A stretch of DNA of 6,824 nt. Origin: Draconibacterium sp. GTDB lineage: Bacteria; Bacteroidota; Bacteroidia; Bacteroidales; Prolixibacteraceae. The position numbers were made by a program, and so were the translations under genes. Shown piece by piece: positions 5,861 to 6,824 of the stretch (the stretch's first letter is position 1; each line of letters opens with the position of its first letter). The stretch spans positions 1 to 6,824 of the forward strand of contig JAUVDE010000183.1 of NCBI GenBank assembly GCA_030595485.1, given 5' to 3'. The notes under the pieces are model-generated. The model was not told the origin of the DNA and did not search any database. It saw only the letters and a program-made list of their open reading frames with translations.

Positions 5861-6259
5861 CTAAGGGTTCCAGGGCCACTTTACACAATCCTTTATTTCT
5901 GGGAAAAGAACATAGTCAGCAACGCCCTTCATGGCACAGGTTTTTACGTTTAATCCCGGCAGTAGTTCCAGTGCTGCATTCATTGTTTTACCCGAAACTG
6001 AAACATCATCGACCAATAAAATACGTTTGCCTGTCAAATCCCACTCGGGTTTATGTAAAACTTTAGGCAATTCGTAACGGGGCTTATTTTGCTCATCGCG
6101 GTAGTTTAAAGTCATTACCAACAACTCGGTATTTAAATGATAAGCTACCATTGTTGCCGCTGGTACTCCACCCGAGCCAATACCAATTACCACATCAAAT
6201 TCAGAAAATTCTATTGTTTGTAGGCGCTCAGTAATTTGTTTAAATGCTAATGGAACCAT
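5861..6259 (-). CDS. Type I phosphoribosyltransferase, purine-PRT-like
   Basis: A 132-residue cytoplasmic protein of the type I PRTase fold, which transfers ribose 5-phosphate from PRPP to a base or other acceptor. The PRPP-binding signature is clear: RILLVDDVSVSGKTM (79-93), with the paired aspartates D84 and D85 and the SGKT loop. The first core strand and PPi-loop region is VVIGIGSGGVPAATMVAYHL (23-42). The C-terminal WPW (128-130) recalls the tryptophan-containing base-binding end of xanthine-guanine and related purine enzymes. The protein is shorter than most purine PRTases (150-180 residues), with little sequence before the first core strand. The substrate cannot be fixed; a regulatory or non-purine role is possible. 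The start has an A-rich leader (ATAAAAC) and no Shine-Dalgarno. It follows the kinase gene by 37 bp and is probably co-transcribed with it. Confidence 0.85.
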   Translation of the reverse strand: MVPLAFKQITERLQTIEFSEFDVVIGIGSGGVPAATMVAYHLNTELLVMTLNYRDEQNKPRYELPKVLHKPEWDLTGKRILLVDDVSVSGKTMNAALELLPGLNVKTCAMKGVADYVLFPEIKDCVKWPWNP

Positions 6260-6296
6260 GTTTTATGTGCGTAACTTTAGTTTTGTACAATGCAAA

Positions 6297-6824
6297 TTAG
6301 ATTTCCTTTTCCTCATCACTTTCGTAAACGGGTATTTCAAGAAAAAATGTAGTTCCTACACCAAGCTCGGTTTCAAACCAAATTCTCCCTGAAAAATTCT
6401 CAACAATATTTTTCACAATGGCTAAACCGAGTCCCATCCCACTCGTTTTGGTGGTAAAACTTGGGCTAAATAATTTATCGCGCAAGTCAACCGGGATGCC
6501 CGATCCATCGTCTTTTACAGAGATAACAGCCATGTGTTCGCGACGATCGAGTTTTAACTCCACATTACCAATTTTTTCGTTTGGTACCGCCTGAATTCCA
6601 TTTCGAATCAAATTAATAATTGCCCTTGAAAGTTGTTCACGATCGGCATTTACTTCAATACATTCGAAACCATTTGAATCGAATACAATTTGTGCCCGAT
6701 TGTGTGTTTCGTATAAATCGATAATTTTTTGCAGCTGCTCTGCTAAACAAAAAACCTGATTCCTTGCAGTTGGTATTTTTGCAAAGTTCGAGAACTCGGT
6801 TGCAATATTCGAGAGGTTATCTAT
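6297..6824 (-). CDS. Sensor histidine kinase, NtrY-like, C-terminal part (5' end outside window)
   Basis: The frame is open from the right window edge to a TAA at 6297-6299, giving the last 175 residues of a longer protein. The TTG at 6609-6611 is an internal codon, not the start: the frame continues upstream with conserved kinase sequence. Numbering from the edge, IATEFSNFAKIP (7-18) is the end of the dimerisation helix typical of NtrY/NtrB-type kinases. The ATP-binding domain follows with the N box NLIRNGIQA (71-79, N75), G1 box DDGSGIP (105-111), F box LFSPSFTTK, and G2 box SGMGLGLAIVKNIVE (128-142). The phospho-acceptor histidine and all sensing domains lie outside the window. It ends in a short acidic tail. 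NtrY-like kinases usually work with NtrC-type sigma-54 activators; a partner regulator would be expected farther upstream but cannot be seen. Confidence 0.92.
   Translation of the reverse strand: MDNLSNIATEFSNFAKIPTARNQVFCLAEQLQKIIDLYETHNRAQIVFDSNGFECIEVNADREQLSRAIINLIRNGIQAVPNEKIGNVELKLDRREHMAVISVKDDGSGIPVDLRDKLFSPSFTTKTSGMGLGLAIVKNIVENFSGRIWFETELGVGTTFFLEIPVYESDEEKEI

Noticed and set aside
6297..6611. Separate 104-residue kinase-like gene beginning at 6611
   Set aside because: The apparent start is a TTG inside the conserved N box, and the frame continues without a stop to the window edge with matching kinase sequence.

Overview
This window looks like chromosomal DNA of a member of the Bacteroidota, probably class Bacteroidia. 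The strongest reasons are a very large hybrid two-component system (HTCS) regulator of the kind typical of that phylum, a small acidic lipoprotein of Bacteroidota type, an AT-rich sequence, and start codons mostly without a clear Shine-Dalgarno sequence. All five recognisable genes lie on the minus strand, so the order of transcription is from right to left.

Right part (5325-6824), in transcription order: the 3' part of an NtrY-like sensor histidine kinase cut by the window edge, then 37 bp, a small type I phosphoribosyltransferase, 47 bp, and a small lipoprotein. The 47-bp gap holds a REP-like hairpin preceded by GTAG. A further 55 bp, containing a possible Bacteroidota-type promoter, leads to the HTCS gene. 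The short gaps allow co-transcription, but nothing in the sequence proves a common function.

Centre (1193-5269): a 1358-residue HTCS protein. It has a signal peptide, about 14 propeller repeats (two seven-bladed propellers), a Y_Y_Y domain, one membrane segment, a histidine kinase core, a receiver and an AraC-type DNA-binding domain. All the key phosphorelay residues are present. No SusC/SusD pair or glycoside hydrolase is visible, so its target operon is not in the window.

Left part (1-1192): a REP-associated tyrosine transposase (RAYT, HUH/Y1 family) lies between two clusters of REP-like imperfect palindromes of about 31 nt, three on its left and five on its right. By shared arm asymmetry the palindromes mostly alternate in orientation, as in the bacterial interspersed mosaic elements (BIMEs) of Enterobacteriaceae and Pseudomonas. 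A module of about 148 bp (REP, inverted REP, REP) occurs on both sides of the transposase; 85 bp of it is identical in the two copies while the rest has diverged. The right cluster also has a recent tandem duplication ending just 3' of the HTCS stop codon. This RAYT plus REP locus is the most interesting content of the window. Bases 1-94 hold no gene I can support, only a possible last 21 codons of a plus-strand gene entering from the left.
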